Shown: positions 9,637 to 18,850, counted from the stretch's first letter. The stretch is 64,000 bases of DNA from Bdellovibrio bacteriovorus HD100 (GCF_000196175.1 NC_005363.1:682001-746000), one strand, 5' to 3'. Translations and numbers: made by a program. Notes: generated from the letters alone by a model not told the origin.

Positions 9637-10437
9637 TTAAGGGTTTTTCTCAATCGCTGAAAGCGCCGTCCAGATCAGCATCCCACCGCCAGAGAAGCTG
9701 ACCAGATCCTTCGCTGAGTGCGGCAGCAAACGCACTTCCGGTTTCTGATTGCGGGGATTGTTGCGAATTTCTAGACGGGCGCGGGAATAACGTCCTGGAT
9801 TTTCGGGATCGATGAATAGTATTTCTTGAGACGCCGAGTCTGCGGCGACCTTCAGGACAAAGTGGAATCCGCGGATTTCGTTTTCATCCAAGATAGGAAT
9901 TCCCATATCACGACCGCCATCTCGATCACCGCCAATGCGCGGGCTGCGGCCGCGTCCTATCGGTGGTTGCGCCGGGCGTGGACGGGAATCATAGCGCAGC
10001 AGCAGAATCTGTGGTTCGGAAGACAGCAGATCAGAAACTGTCAGTTCAGTTCCGCCAAAGTGACGGCCTTTTCCACCGTAGTGGTTGTTTCGTCCGGTCA
10101 GTTGATCCAGATTCTTCAAGTACTGCACCAGCTGTGGTTCGATCAGCCCCTGATTCACATCGGTGCCCTGGGCAAGACTCACACTTGCGGCCTGGGCCAG
10201 CAGGTCAACCTGCTGGGATTTGGACAGGGACTTGTTTTCAAGCTGCAACCAGTTGATCGCACTTGCGGGACCGCACAAGGAGCTGGAACGCGAATGGGGA
10301 ATCACCCCGCGCAAGTAAAGTTCATCGTCGTTTTGATTCAGCATCAAAGAGGCCAGCTGGCTTTCATGCGGAAGCTCAAGCCCTGCAAAGGCCGGATTGA
10401 AGCTGAGAAGTAAAACGAAAAGAATACTTATACGCAT
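9637..10437 (-). CDS. Secreted papain-like (C39-type) protease candidate
   Basis: A 266-residue protein with a signal peptide ending at Ala-Phe-Ala (residue 18). Three separated motifs fit a papain-fold cysteine peptidase: SLCGPASAINWLQ with candidate nucleophile Cys55, GFHFVLKVA with His192, and LFIDPENPG with Asp210. This order and spacing resemble the C39-like family, although the segment between about 150 and 180 is a low-complexity Arg/Gly/Pro insert. It overlaps the upstream MFS transporter gene by 10 bases, which points to translational coupling. It would act in the periplasm or outside the cell; substrate unknown. It could instead be a non-peptidase member of the same fold. Confidence 0.6.
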   Translation of the reverse strand: MRISILFVLLLSFNPAFAGLELPHESQLASLMLNQNDDELYLRGVIPHSRSSSLCGPASAINWLQLENKSLSKSQQVDLLAQAASVSLAQGTDVNQGLIEPQLVQYLKNLDQLTGRNNHYGGKGRHFGGTELTVSDLLSSEPQILLLRYDSRPRPAQPPIGRGRSPRIGGDRDGGRDMGIPILDENEIRGFHFVLKVAADSASQEILFIDPENPGRYSRARLEIRNNPRNQKPEVRLLPHSAKDLVSFSGGGMLIWTALSAIEKNP

Positions 10438-11579
10438 TTGGACCTCTTAAACAGCCACGCATAACTGTTTACCATCATAAAGGAACCCACCAGGAACAAC
10501 GAGCCCGCCAGAATCGCATTTTGAATCCCGATCAAGTCTGTCAGTTTGCCAATCGCAACGTGCATTACAATCAGCATCAGAGAGTCTGTCGTCATCATAT
10601 AAGTGACGGCCGTATCCAGGTCTTCGGGGAACTCAGAGGAAATCCATGAAATAGCCAAAGGGTAAAACGGGGCTATAGCCAAACCGGTACCCGCCAGGAA
10701 CAGAGGGTGCACGTAAATGCCTGCCAGCAAGACAATCAAACTTGCCACCAAAGAAGCCGACAGAAGAAACTTTGCACTTTGTTTGAAATGAATGACAGCA
10801 AACGCCAATCGACCCAGCATCATGCAAACAAAGAAGTAGGTCACATAAATGCTGGAGGACTCCATTGAAAAGTTCCAGGTTCTTTGCATGTAAAGCGCCA
10901 GGCGGGAAGACACCATGATTTCGGCGGCGACAGCAAAGCTCAGCATGATTGCCAGGAACAACTGTGGCTTCAGGTTCTTCTTTTTATTGGCGCGGTGTTG
11001 ATCATCCGTAACGGTCGAACGGGTGTGCAGCGACTTGTGGCTGGGATGAAGAGTGTAAATGAAAAGACTCAACGGCCCTGCGGTGGCAATGGCGAACGTC
11101 CAGCGCCAGCTGCCAGTCAGATACTCGACGGAGGCGGCAAGAAGTGGCGCCAGCAAACTGGCCAGGCCATACATGGTGTGCAGTCCGGCCAGCATTTGTT
11201 GTTTGCGCTCGGGGCTTGAGCCCATGGGGACCAGCACATTGGGTACCAAGCCCAGAATTCCCATGCTGAAGCCAAAGCCAAAACTGAAGATCAAAAACAT
11301 CGGGAAGACCGGGGACACCGCCAGCCCCAGCAAAGAGACAATCAGTCCCACCGTCCCGGCCTGCAAAACAGTCAGGCGGTCATAGCGGCGCAAAAGATAG
11401 CGGCAGGCATAACTGGAAATCAGACCTGAGATATTGGAAAAGGCAAACATCAGCGAGCCCGTGCCATCGCTGACTCCAAATTGGCGCAGAATTTCGGGAA
11501 AGAGCGGCCCACGAATGTTGTCGGTCAGGCCGAAAACAAACAAACTTGCATAAGACAGGAAAATAAAGGGCCAAATCAT
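10428..11579 (-). CDS. Major facilitator superfamily transporter
   Basis: An inner-membrane protein of 383 residues with about twelve hydrophobic segments and a central charged loop near the middle (KSLHTRSTVTDDQHRANKKKN), typical of the 6+6 MFS layout. Motifs near the N-terminus (FGLTDNIRGPLFPEIL) resemble sugar and drug efflux MFS members; the substrate cannot be told. ATG 11579 is preferred over a codon 66 bases further upstream because the hydrophobic first helix starts here. A TATAGT sequence ends 6 bases before this ATG, so the transcript may have almost no leader. The gene overlaps the C39-like protease gene by 10 bases; a joint export or import role is speculative. Confidence 0.8.
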   Translation of the reverse strand: MIWPFIFLSYASLFVFGLTDNIRGPLFPEILRQFGVSDGTGSLMFAFSNISGLISSYACRYLLRRYDRLTVLQAGTVGLIVSLLGLAVSPVFPMFLIFSFGFGFSMGILGLVPNVLVPMGSSPERKQQMLAGLHTMYGLASLLAPLLAASVEYLTGSWRWTFAIATAGPLSLFIYTLHPSHKSLHTRSTVTDDQHRANKKKNLKPQLFLAIMLSFAVAAEIMVSSRLALYMQRTWNFSMESSSIYVTYFFVCMMLGRLAFAVIHFKQSAKFLLSASLVASLIVLLAGIYVHPLFLAGTGLAIAPFYPLAISWISSEFPEDLDTAVTYMMTTDSLMLIVMHVAIGKLTDLIGIQNAILAGSLFLVGSFMMVNSYAWLFKRSKCV

Positions 11580-11788
11580 GCGCCCACTATAAGGGCGCCG
11601 TAGGAAAAAAAGAAGGAGGGACTGGGGAGGCTGGATTCTTTCCAAGGCCCTGTGTCTGGAAAACCCGGTTTAAACACAGACGAGGGTGGTCACTGACTGG
11701 GCAGAGAGTGTAAGAATTCCTGAAAAAGACTCTGAAGACCCCCGAATGGGCCCCCAATTATATGAAATCCCTAGGAAAAGGGGGGTGC

Positions 11789-11817
11789 TTGTGCTACAAA
11801 CCCCGCACACATAATCC
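11789..11817 (+). promoter_or_regulatory. Possible sigma-70 promoter of rlmN
   Basis: In the 319-base gap before rlmN, TTGTGC (11789-11794) and TAATCC (11812-11817) are separated by 17 bases and could be -35 and -10 boxes. The leader after it contains GGGATC pairing with GGTCCC (about 11829-11857). No gene was seen in the gap. Both boxes are weak matches. Confidence 0.3.
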
Positions 11818-11898
11818 TTTAACCAACGGGATCAGCCTTAGTGAAGGTAAGGTCCCAGCTGTAACAAGCACGGCTGTAAAAAGCCAAGGAGCCCGAAG

Positions 11899-13098
11899 AT
11901 GGAAGCAAACGCCGGCAGCACTCTTGCGCCCGTTAATTATTCTGACGACAACGTCGCCAAACCCCTTGAAAATCAACCTGTCAATTTCTACTCCCTGACA
12001 CTGGAAGATCTGAAAGCCTATATCAAAAGCAAAGGCAAAGAGCAGTTCCGTGCCCAGCAGATTTTCAAATGGGTTTATGAGCAGCGTGTGACGGATCCGG
12101 AACAGATGACCAATCTGTCCAAGGAATTCCGTCAGGATCTTCCCTCCATGCTTTCTTTCGATCTGCCGCCGGTTCTTCAGCATTTGAAGTCTGTCGATGG
12201 CACCCAGAAGTTCCTGTTCGACATGAAAGACGGTATGTCCGTTGAAGCGGTGGTGATTCCTTCCGAAGACCGCCTGACTTTGTGTATTTCCTCTGAAGTG
12301 GGCTGTAACATGGCCTGCAAATTCTGCTTCACTGGCAAACAAAAACTGAAACGCCGTTTGCGCACAGAAGACATCGTGGGTCAGTTCATGCAGGTTCATG
12401 ATCGTCTGGCTGAAGGTCAGCGCATCACCAATATCGTATTCATGGGTATGGGCGAGCCGCTGGACAATCCGGAAGCAGTCTTCAAAACCATCGACGTGAT
12501 TCATTCTCCGTGGGGTATCAACCTGTCCCGCAAGAAGATCACGGTCTCCACTTCCGGTATCGTGCCGGAAATGTGGCGTGTGGCTGATGCGAAAGTGCGT
12601 CTGGCAGTCAGCCTGAACGGTCCTAACGATGAAATCCGTTCTCAGGTGATGCCGATCAATAAACGCTGGGATACCAAGGCGTTGCTGGAAGCTTGTAAAG
12701 AGCACTACCGTGTTTCCAAAGACAAGATCACTTTCGAGTACGTGTTGCTGAAAGGGATCACCGATCAGTTGGAGCACGCCCGTCAGCTGGTGAAACTGGT
12801 AAAAGACGTTCCATGCAAAATCAATATCATCCCGTTCAACGAACACCCGGGTTCTGGTTACGAGCGTCCTGATGACGACACAATCCAGGCATTCCATACG
12901 GAATTGATGAACCTGGGCGCACACGTTCTTCTTCGTCGTTCCATGGGTCGTGACATCTTCGCGGCTTGCGGTCAGTTGACCACGGTGAAAGAGCGTCCTC
13001 AGACGATGGATATTTCCAACTCTCGTCTGGCGGGTCTTCCTAAATACAAACGTGAACTTTTGGCTGCGCAAGAAGCAGAACAAAACAATCAACACTAG
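11899..13098 (+). CDS. rlmN: Dual-specificity RNA methyltransferase RlmN
   Basis: RlmN uses radical S-adenosylmethionine chemistry to methylate C2 of adenosine 2503 in 23S rRNA and adenosine 37 in some tRNAs. The 399-residue protein shows the CxxxCxxC iron-sulphur motif (Cys136, Cys140, Cys143 in GCNMACKFCFTG), the extra Cys129 seven residues before it, and the C-terminal catalytic Cys357 in IFAACGQL, which correspond to the residues known in E. coli RlmN. GMGEPLDN and the start site AAGGAG support the call. The N-terminal 25 residues are an extension relative to the usual protein. The next gene, a PfkB kinase, starts 10 bases later and is likely in the same operon. Confidence 0.97.
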   Translation: MEANAGSTLAPVNYSDDNVAKPLENQPVNFYSLTLEDLKAYIKSKGKEQFRAQQIFKWVYEQRVTDPEQMTNLSKEFRQDLPSMLSFDLPPVLQHLKSVDGTQKFLFDMKDGMSVEAVVIPSEDRLTLCISSEVGCNMACKFCFTGKQKLKRRLRTEDIVGQFMQVHDRLAEGQRITNIVFMGMGEPLDNPEAVFKTIDVIHSPWGINLSRKKITVSTSGIVPEMWRVADAKVRLAVSLNGPNDEIRSQVMPINKRWDTKALLEACKEHYRVSKDKITFEYVLLKGITDQLEHARQLVKLVKDVPCKINIIPFNEHPGSGYERPDDDTIQAFHTELMNLGAHVLLRRSMGRDIFAACGQLTTVKERPQTMDISNSRLAGLPKYKRELLAAQEAEQNNQH

Positions 13099-13108
13099 AG
13101 GTAACATT

Positions 13109-14017
13109 ATGTCTGAAATTCTTGTTGTCGGCAGTCTGGCTTACGATTCCATTGAAACTCCATCCGGTAAAGTGGACCGCGCTTTGGGTGGTTCCGCGAA
13201 CTACTTCTCTTTGGCAGCGTCTTTGTTCTCCAAAGTGCGTGTTGTCGGTGTTGTTGGTGAGGACTATGACCAGAAGGACTATGATCTTCTGAACAATCGG
13301 GGTGTGGATCTGGCGGGTCTTTCCAAAGTTCCGGGTAAGACATTCCACTGGGCGGGTTCCTATGAAGGTGACCTGAATGAAGCTAAAACTTTAAAAACCG
13401 ATCTGAACGTGTTTGCGGACTTCAATCCGCAGTTGCCAGAGCATTTCAAAGATTCCTCTTTCGTGTTCCTGGCAAATATCGCCCCTGAACTGCAATTGCA
13501 GGTACTGGAGCAGGTGAAATCCCCTAAGTTTGTTGGCATGGACACCATGAACTTCTGGATCTCCATCAAAAAGGACAAGCTGATTGATGTCCTGAAAAAG
13601 GTGGATCTGGTTCTGATCAATGAAGGGGAAGCGAAGATGCTGACGGGCGCAGCCAATGCGATCTCGGCGGCGCCTTTGATCACGGCCATGGGCCCTAAGG
13701 CCGTTGTGATCAAACGCGGTGAGTACGGCTTTGCAATGTACACCAAGGACGAAGGTTACTTCATCCTGCCAGCCATGCCGATTCCGACTGTTGTCGATCC
13801 AACCGGTGCGGGTGACACGTTTGCTGGCGGTTTCTTCGGTTACCTGGCTGCGCAGAAGGAAGTTCCGACGATTGCGAACCTGAAGCAAGCCTGCATCATG
13901 GGATCCATGATGGCCTCCCACACAATCCAGGATTTCTCTGTGAAAGCTCTGGCGAAAGTGACTTTGGGCGATCTTGAAAAACGCCTGACTGAGTACAAGA
14001 AAGTCATCACTGTTTAA
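13109..14017 (+). CDS. PfkB-family sugar or nucleoside kinase
   Basis: A 302-residue cytoplasmic kinase of the ribokinase/PfkB family. The N-terminal GGSANYFSLAASL (substrate-binding Gly-Gly signature) and the C-terminal DPTGAGDTFAGGF, whose GAGD (233-236, catalytic Asp236) forms the anion hole, are both intact, as is NEGEAKMLTG. It phosphorylates a hydroxymethyl group of a sugar or nucleoside with ATP; which substrate cannot be read from the sequence. ATG 13109 with GAGGT upstream was chosen over a start at 13052 that would overlap rlmN. A clear terminator follows, closing the rlmN operon. Confidence 0.88.
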   Translation: MSEILVVGSLAYDSIETPSGKVDRALGGSANYFSLAASLFSKVRVVGVVGEDYDQKDYDLLNNRGVDLAGLSKVPGKTFHWAGSYEGDLNEAKTLKTDLNVFADFNPQLPEHFKDSSFVFLANIAPELQLQVLEQVKSPKFVGMDTMNFWISIKKDKLIDVLKKVDLVLINEGEAKMLTGAANAISAAPLITAMGPKAVVIKRGEYGFAMYTKDEGYFILPAMPIPTVVDPTGAGDTFAGGFFGYLAAQKEVPTIANLKQACIMGSMMASHTIQDFSVKALAKVTLGDLEKRLTEYKKVITV

Positions 14018-14030
14018 ATTCCTGTCAAAG

Positions 14031-14053
14031 GCCTCCACTCTGGAGGCTTTTTT
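14031..14053 (+). terminator. Rho-independent terminator after PfkB kinase
   Basis: GCCTCCA and TGGAGGC form a perfect 7-bp stem with a CTC loop (14031-14047), followed by a run of T. Confidence 0.9.
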
Positions 14054-14187
14054 CTTTGTTAAGATGTCTTGTGATTTGAAGATAAATTGAAAAATGTTTG
14101 TTATTGAAAGTCCGGTTTTTAGACAAGAAGCAAACAATTGTTGTTTAGTCCTCTTTTGGGAAGATCTGCGATTCCGATGCGTAGAGT

Positions 14188-15093
14188 ATGAAAACAGCTA
14201 TATATTTACTTTTAGCGTTCTTGTTTTTGGCGGCTTCGGTCATTTCCTGCTCGGAAGAGCCCAAAGCATTGATCCCGACGGATTTGCCCAGCACTGAAGA
14301 GCCGGAAACTCCAACTAACCCGGTGAACTCAGATCCAACAGTTGCGGCGGATACGGCGCTGTATTTCCGTCTTGGTTTGCAATGGGAGTCTGCTGTGGAT
14401 GGAACTTTCGTGGATTGGCCGACTTCCACTAGTTTGGGAGGTGATAGGTGCAATATTTCAGTGGCATCACCTTTGGCGCAAAGAAATATCACTTGTGCAT
14501 TTTCAATTCCGGAAGCGCGACTTTTCTACAGTCACGTCAATTTCAAAATGGGTACTTCCGTGGCTTCGGCGTGCCCCATTCTGAAATTCCGACCTTATTA
14601 CTATGTTCGATCGAATTTGGATGTCGTGGCGCCGGATCCGGCGGCGATGCCTCCAATTTTAGGTTCACCGGGTTACACCCCTCCTGGCAGTGATACTGCA
14701 ATTTCGTGCGGTGATGGGAAAGATAAGTCCTGCTATGGTGGCGCTGCCCCCACTTTGGTTCCTGAATTTCCAAAGAACGGTGGCCTCTATTTCTTAACGC
14801 ATATCAATTCTGAAAGTGCTTATAAGCTCGGTTCAGAAAACAGCTTACGATACTACGGGAATGGTGGTGTATTGGTAAACTATTTGGTAACCAATAACCT
14901 GGATCCGGTAGGGCGTGGGATCACCGTTGCGACGAATTCCAACAAAAATGAACGCGTTGAGGATACCTTTTTTGACTATCATATTTCTTGCGTGAACTAC
15001 TGGGGTGAAACATTGTATGAAATTAACCTGTTTATCTCCGATGAAAACTTTGATGATAGTGGCGGTGTCGACAACTACATCGACTGGAACTAG
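14188..15093 (+). CDS. Predicted lipoprotein of unknown function
   Basis: The 301-residue product has a signal peptide with lipobox Val-Ile-Ser-Cys (Cys21) and then a Pro/Glu/Thr-rich spacer of about 25 residues, a layout typical of surface or periplasmic lipoproteins. The rest has scattered cysteines that could form disulphides and an aromatic, Asn-rich C-terminal half. No family was recognised. It stands alone between two terminators, with a 130-base AT-rich upstream region that could hold its promoter. I cannot propose a function. Confidence 0.8.
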   Translation: MKTAIYLLLAFLFLAASVISCSEEPKALIPTDLPSTEEPETPTNPVNSDPTVAADTALYFRLGLQWESAVDGTFVDWPTSTSLGGDRCNISVASPLAQRNITCAFSIPEARLFYSHVNFKMGTSVASACPILKFRPYYYVRSNLDVVAPDPAAMPPILGSPGYTPPGSDTAISCGDGKDKSCYGGAAPTLVPEFPKNGGLYFLTHINSESAYKLGSENSLRYYGNGGVLVNYLVTNNLDPVGRGITVATNSNKNERVEDTFFDYHISCVNYWGETLYEINLFISDENFDDSGGVDNYIDWN

Positions 15094-15125
15094 TCTGCTG
15101 TTGTTAGAAAATTGAAAACGAAAGA

Positions 15126-15158
15126 AGAGACCTAGGCTTCCTGGGTCTCTTTGCTTTT
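15126..15158. terminator. Bidirectional terminator inside the end of the GMC gene
   Basis: An 11-bp stem (15126-15136 with 15140-15150, one G-T pair, CTT loop) is followed by TTGCTTTT on the plus strand and by a T-rich tract on the minus strand. Its right arm lies in the last codons of the convergent GMC oxidoreductase gene, so one hairpin serves both genes. Confidence 0.75.
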
Positions 15159-16820
15159 GTGGGTGATCTTTGCCGGGATTTGCTCCGCGATGTATTCGGC
15201 GACGGCGGCAATGGTCAGGGACGGGTTCGGGCCGGTCGAAGTGGGCAGGATGCTACCATCCACCACGTACAAACCTTTGTATCCATACACTTCCCCCAGC
15301 GGGTTCACGAAGCCGGTGTCCGGGGTTTCGCCCATCGGGCAGCCGCCCAGGGGATGAACGGCCACGACCTTGTTCAAGTGAGTCAGCGGATTGTCGACAA
15401 AAACACCGCCAATACGCTCGGCGATTTTCTTCATTTGTGTGCGCAGACGATCAAAGTGCAGTTTACTGCCGTCCATCTTCCATTTGATGATGGCCTGGTT
15501 GTCGGAACGCAGGCGGATTTCCCCGTCGGGTTTATCTCTTCCCATGCCCAAAAGCACAAAGCAGCGTTTGGTGAAATCCGCGCGATCAATGGCCTGCGCG
15601 AACTCATCTCCGACGTTGATCTGATCACGGCTTTCGATATTCAGAATTTTGAAGATGTACTTCTTGATACTGTGAGCGAACAAGGTCCCCAGTCCACGAA
15701 TGCCAGGCAGTTGAGGGATTTTTCCGGAAAGATACCAGGCAAAGCCTACAGGGAATCCGGCCTCCTGCAGATACATTCCATGGTGATAGCCATCCTCATA
15801 GTCCTTGAAATTGTATTCGATGGCACCCGTTATGACCGGGCCGTTGGTGGCATCAATATTTTCGCGGGATCCAAAAATCAAACCCAGCAGATCGCCGTTG
15901 CCACTCCACTTTTTTCCCAGCCAGATATTCAAATTCGGCAGGTGCCCCTGCTTCTTCATTTTCAACAGCAGGGATGTTGAGCCAATGGAACCGGCAGACA
16001 GAACCACATTTTTCGCTGTGAAGGTGGTTTCCTGCTGTGGAAATTCCGGAATGACATACGTCACTTTATAGTAGTCACCACAGTGCTCGATACGCACGAC
16101 ATCCGCGTGGGTGCGAATATCAGCGGGATGCTCGGCCGTTTTCAGATGCCGGGCCCGGAAGATATAGTTCAGATCCAAAGAGTTCTTGGCATTGATATTA
16201 CAGCCGATGTCGCAGTCGCCACACTTATTGCACTTGGACTGCAAAGCCCCATGCATGTTGTGGGTTTGATGTCCGGGGAAGCTTCCCTCAAACCGCACAG
16301 CCAGGGGCGGCAAATTGAAGCTGGGCTTTCCGACTGAATCTGGCGGAGGTGGCATTTCTTCTGCCAGTCTTTTCAAAAGTGCGGTCTTGGGTGTCGCCTT
16401 GTAATAATTCTGCGTTTCATAAGGGTAGGGCTTCGCTTCCATCATGTGCAGAACGCGGTCGTAAAATGGATCAAGACTTTTGCGATTGTAAATCTGAGGC
16501 CACCCTTGAAAGAATCTTTCAGGCATCCGGTAAAGGACGTTGGCATAAATCAGGCTGCCGCCGCCAAGTCCGCTGGCTGTCAGTGACAGCACGTCACTTT
16601 CCGGGGTGTCCCGCAACTCCATCAGACCGTATTTTTGGTCTTCTGGGTCCCAGAACATGCGTTGTTGAACATCATGAGGGCGCCGCGGGAACTGGCCTAT
16701 TTTCCACTGACGGCCTCGTTCCATTAAACAGACCTTGTAGCCCTTTTCAACCAGACGGCAGGTCATGACCGAGCCGCCAAAACCGGAACCGATCACGATG
16801 TAATCATAATCCAAATTCAT
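15132..16820 (-). CDS. GMC-type FAD oxidoreductase, cholesterol-oxidase-like
   Basis: This 562-residue flavoenzyme starts with the FAD-binding GSGFGG (11-16) and carries GLGGGSLIYANV near 84 and a C-terminal GMC pair, VHPLGGCPMG (catalytic His region) and GPNPSLTIAAVAEY. It would oxidise an alcohol, possibly a sterol or similar lipid, with FAD. A Cys cluster C-x2-C-x2-C-x3-C (Cys197, 200, 203, 207) followed by AKNSLDLNY sits in the middle; this occurs in part of the cholesterol-oxidase-like branch and may hold metal or an iron-sulphur cluster. There is no signal peptide. It follows the alpha/beta hydrolase gene by 6 bases with its own GAGG site, so the two are an operon and probably act on the same substrate. 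Confidence 0.85.
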   Translation of the reverse strand: MNLDYDYIVIGSGFGGSVMTCRLVEKGYKVCLMERGRQWKIGQFPRRPHDVQQRMFWDPEDQKYGLMELRDTPESDVLSLTASGLGGGSLIYANVLYRMPERFFQGWPQIYNRKSLDPFYDRVLHMMEAKPYPYETQNYYKATPKTALLKRLAEEMPPPPDSVGKPSFNLPPLAVRFEGSFPGHQTHNMHGALQSKCNKCGDCDIGCNINAKNSLDLNYIFRARHLKTAEHPADIRTHADVVRIEHCGDYYKVTYVIPEFPQQETTFTAKNVVLSAGSIGSTSLLLKMKKQGHLPNLNIWLGKKWSGNGDLLGLIFGSRENIDATNGPVITGAIEYNFKDYEDGYHHGMYLQEAGFPVGFAWYLSGKIPQLPGIRGLGTLFAHSIKKYIFKILNIESRDQINVGDEFAQAIDRADFTKRCFVLLGMGRDKPDGEIRLRSDNQAIIKWKMDGSKLHFDRLRTQMKKIAERIGGVFVDNPLTHLNKVVAVHPLGGCPMGETPDTGFVNPLGEVYGYKGLYVVDGSILPTSTGPNPSLTIAAVAEYIAEQIPAKITHKSKETQEA

Positions 16821-16826
16821 AAGACC

Positions 16827-18629
16827 TCAGGCGACGCGCAGTTTTGGCTTTTGTGCCACCGGCATCTGCTGTAAAGAGTGCTGATTCAAAAAATCGACCA
16901 GTTGAGGGAAGACCTCGGTGTGACAGTACTGCCCCATGAACACATCCTGATGCCCGTACTGGGCAAACTCTTTGTACTGAATGCGGTCGGCATTTTTCGT
17001 GGATCGCAATTCCTCATAGGTTTTTTTGTTCGAGCCTGGGAAGATGTGATTGTCGCTTCCGGAAATCAGCAGGGTGGGCGGCATTTCCTGCATCTTCATT
17101 TTCTCCAGATAGTTGATCTGTCCATCAAACGACAGCAAATGTCGAGCCAGCAGCATTTTGCGGATGTGTTTGTGATAGTGGAAGCTCGTTCCACCAAACA
17201 AATCCATCAGGCGACGATGTGTTACCGGATGAATATTGCGGTGGTTGTAGACCGCCGGGAACCCCCAGCCCCACATAAAGCTGACCATATGGCAGGCCGG
17301 TTCGCGGCATTCACTGCGCAGGGATCTTTCCATCCAGTACAGCCATTTGCCAAAAGCCCTTCCAGGCATGTATGGGATGCGCGGGCTGACATACGCATAA
17401 CCAAAGACGGTTTCAAAGATTTCCGGTCCCACCATCATCTTCAGCATCGACTGCCAGCGCACCTGCGGAGTCAGCGACACACTGTTGGCAATAATGCTGG
17501 CGATATTGGTCACATATCCGGCGGCGTAAGAGGCCATAAAGGCCAGGGAACCCACACAGTGAGCGATCACGTGGATGCGCACGTCACTCCCACACTGTTC
17601 GCGGATGAACTCCACCGCTCTGGGAATGTCGTATTTGGCGATGTCATCAATGGTGTATCCGTGCGGGGACAGGTTGTAGTTGAAACGCCCGCTTCCACGC
17701 CAGTCCAGCGACCAGACATCGGTGTAACCGGCCCCGTGCAGGTGATTCACCAGATTTTCATGTTCCGGCATGATGAACATGTCTGTCGAAGTCGTCAGTC
17801 CGTGCAGAAGCAGCACCACATCTTTTTGCGGCCCACAGTTAAATCGTTGAATCGAGATACTTAAACCATCGCGGGTGTCCAGGGGATGCAGAGTCTTTTC
17901 ACCCGCAGCGACGCCTTGAGTGGTGTGTGGCGGGTAAATATGCTCATTCCACCGCGCAGAGGTGGTGGTAAATACAAAGGGTGCATAGACCTCCCACAGA
18001 TTTCCCAGAAATGATTTGAAGTACTTTAAGATGGCTTCTTTATCTTCCAAAGAAGTGCCAGCATTGGTTTTAAAACTTCCCATCTGTTTGATAAAGTCCT
18101 TCAGGGAAATGCGCAGAACCCCCACACCCTGAACCTTTTTTTCTCCAAAGTTTTCATAGGTGGAATGACCTTCCCACAAATAGAAATACAAAGTCGTGGT
18201 CTGCTCCCAGATCTCTGTGGCGTTTTCCTTGATCACGTCCTTAAAACCAAACAGGGTCCATTTTTTCTCTTCACGGTCCTCGAAGAAAAGTGTGTAGTGC
18301 ATTTCTTTGGCCGTATCCATATTGGGACTGGCGGCGGGGCGGGTGAACAGATGAAAATGACCTTTCAGTATGGGCAATTCATCCCCAAACCGAATGTCAG
18401 TCACCGTGCCTGAAACTTTAGAGGGCGTGCTGTTGTCGGCATGAAACTTGGCCAGATCCGGCACATGAATCTGCAGATTGAATTCGAAGGGCAGTTTGTC
18501 AAAACGTGCGGATTCCTGTTGAAAATCAGATTGAGCCAGGGGGGTCGAGGGAAGCAGGGTGAATTTTTTGGCGACAAAAAAACCGGCCATTCGTTCGCTG
18601 AACTCAAGAGAGGTTGCTTGCGCACTCAT
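16827..18629 (-). CDS. Alpha/beta hydrolase with Cys in the nucleophile elbow
   Basis: A 600-residue protein of two parts. Residues 1-225 are an unassigned beta-rich domain. Residues 255-580 are an alpha/beta hydrolase with oxyanion motif LLHGLTT (275-280), nucleophile elbow IAHCVGS in which Cys358 replaces the usual Ser, an acid in ISGSDNHIF and a terminal His in YGHQDVFMG. In other bacteria similar hydrolases are fused or adjacent to GMC cholesterol-oxidase-like enzymes, as here. A lipid ester or lactone substrate is likely but not shown. The start ATG has AAAGGAT. No signal peptide is visible. The cysteine resembles the arrangement in dienelactone hydrolase. Confidence 0.8.
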   Translation of the reverse strand: MSAQATSLEFSERMAGFFVAKKFTLLPSTPLAQSDFQQESARFDKLPFEFNLQIHVPDLAKFHADNSTPSKVSGTVTDIRFGDELPILKGHFHLFTRPAASPNMDTAKEMHYTLFFEDREEKKWTLFGFKDVIKENATEIWEQTTTLYFYLWEGHSTYENFGEKKVQGVGVLRISLKDFIKQMGSFKTNAGTSLEDKEAILKYFKSFLGNLWEVYAPFVFTTTSARWNEHIYPPHTTQGVAAGEKTLHPLDTRDGLSISIQRFNCGPQKDVVLLLHGLTTSTDMFIMPEHENLVNHLHGAGYTDVWSLDWRGSGRFNYNLSPHGYTIDDIAKYDIPRAVEFIREQCGSDVRIHVIAHCVGSLAFMASYAAGYVTNIASIIANSVSLTPQVRWQSMLKMMVGPEIFETVFGYAYVSPRIPYMPGRAFGKWLYWMERSLRSECREPACHMVSFMWGWGFPAVYNHRNIHPVTHRRLMDLFGGTSFHYHKHIRKMLLARHLLSFDGQINYLEKMKMQEMPPTLLISGSDNHIFPGSNKKTYEELRSTKNADRIQYKEFAQYGHQDVFMGQYCHTEVFPQLVDFLNQHSLQQMPVAQKPKLRVA

Positions 18630-18822
18630 GTAAATATCCTTTGTTTATATGAATGTTACGGAGTTTTCGCAAAAACATGAATATGTCTCAAGCCTAGGAT
18701 TCTTGGACGCAACGATAAATTGTCGGACGCAGGGCTGTTTTTTGAGATGTCGTAAAAGCCTGGTCAAATATCGGAGCACATAGGAACGGCTTTGATGGAC
18801 AAGGTTTCAAGGAGTCATTAAT

Positions 18823-18840
18823 ATGAATCCAACTGAATAG
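18823..18840 (+). CDS. Possible five-codon leader peptide
   Basis: AAGGAG is followed 8 bases later by ATG and four codons (Met-Asn-Pro-Thr-Glu) and a stop. It precedes two hairpins and a tiny membrane-protein gene, so it could be a translated leader. It may equally be chance. Confidence 0.25.
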   Translation: MNPTE

Positions 18841-18850
18841 TTTCGGTGGG

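Noticed and set aside
11794-13107. 437-residue open frame on the minus strand opposite rlmN
   Set aside because: It is a shadow of rlmN: no ribosome-binding site, His/Arg/Phe-rich composition typical of antisense frames, and the plus-strand gene is certain.
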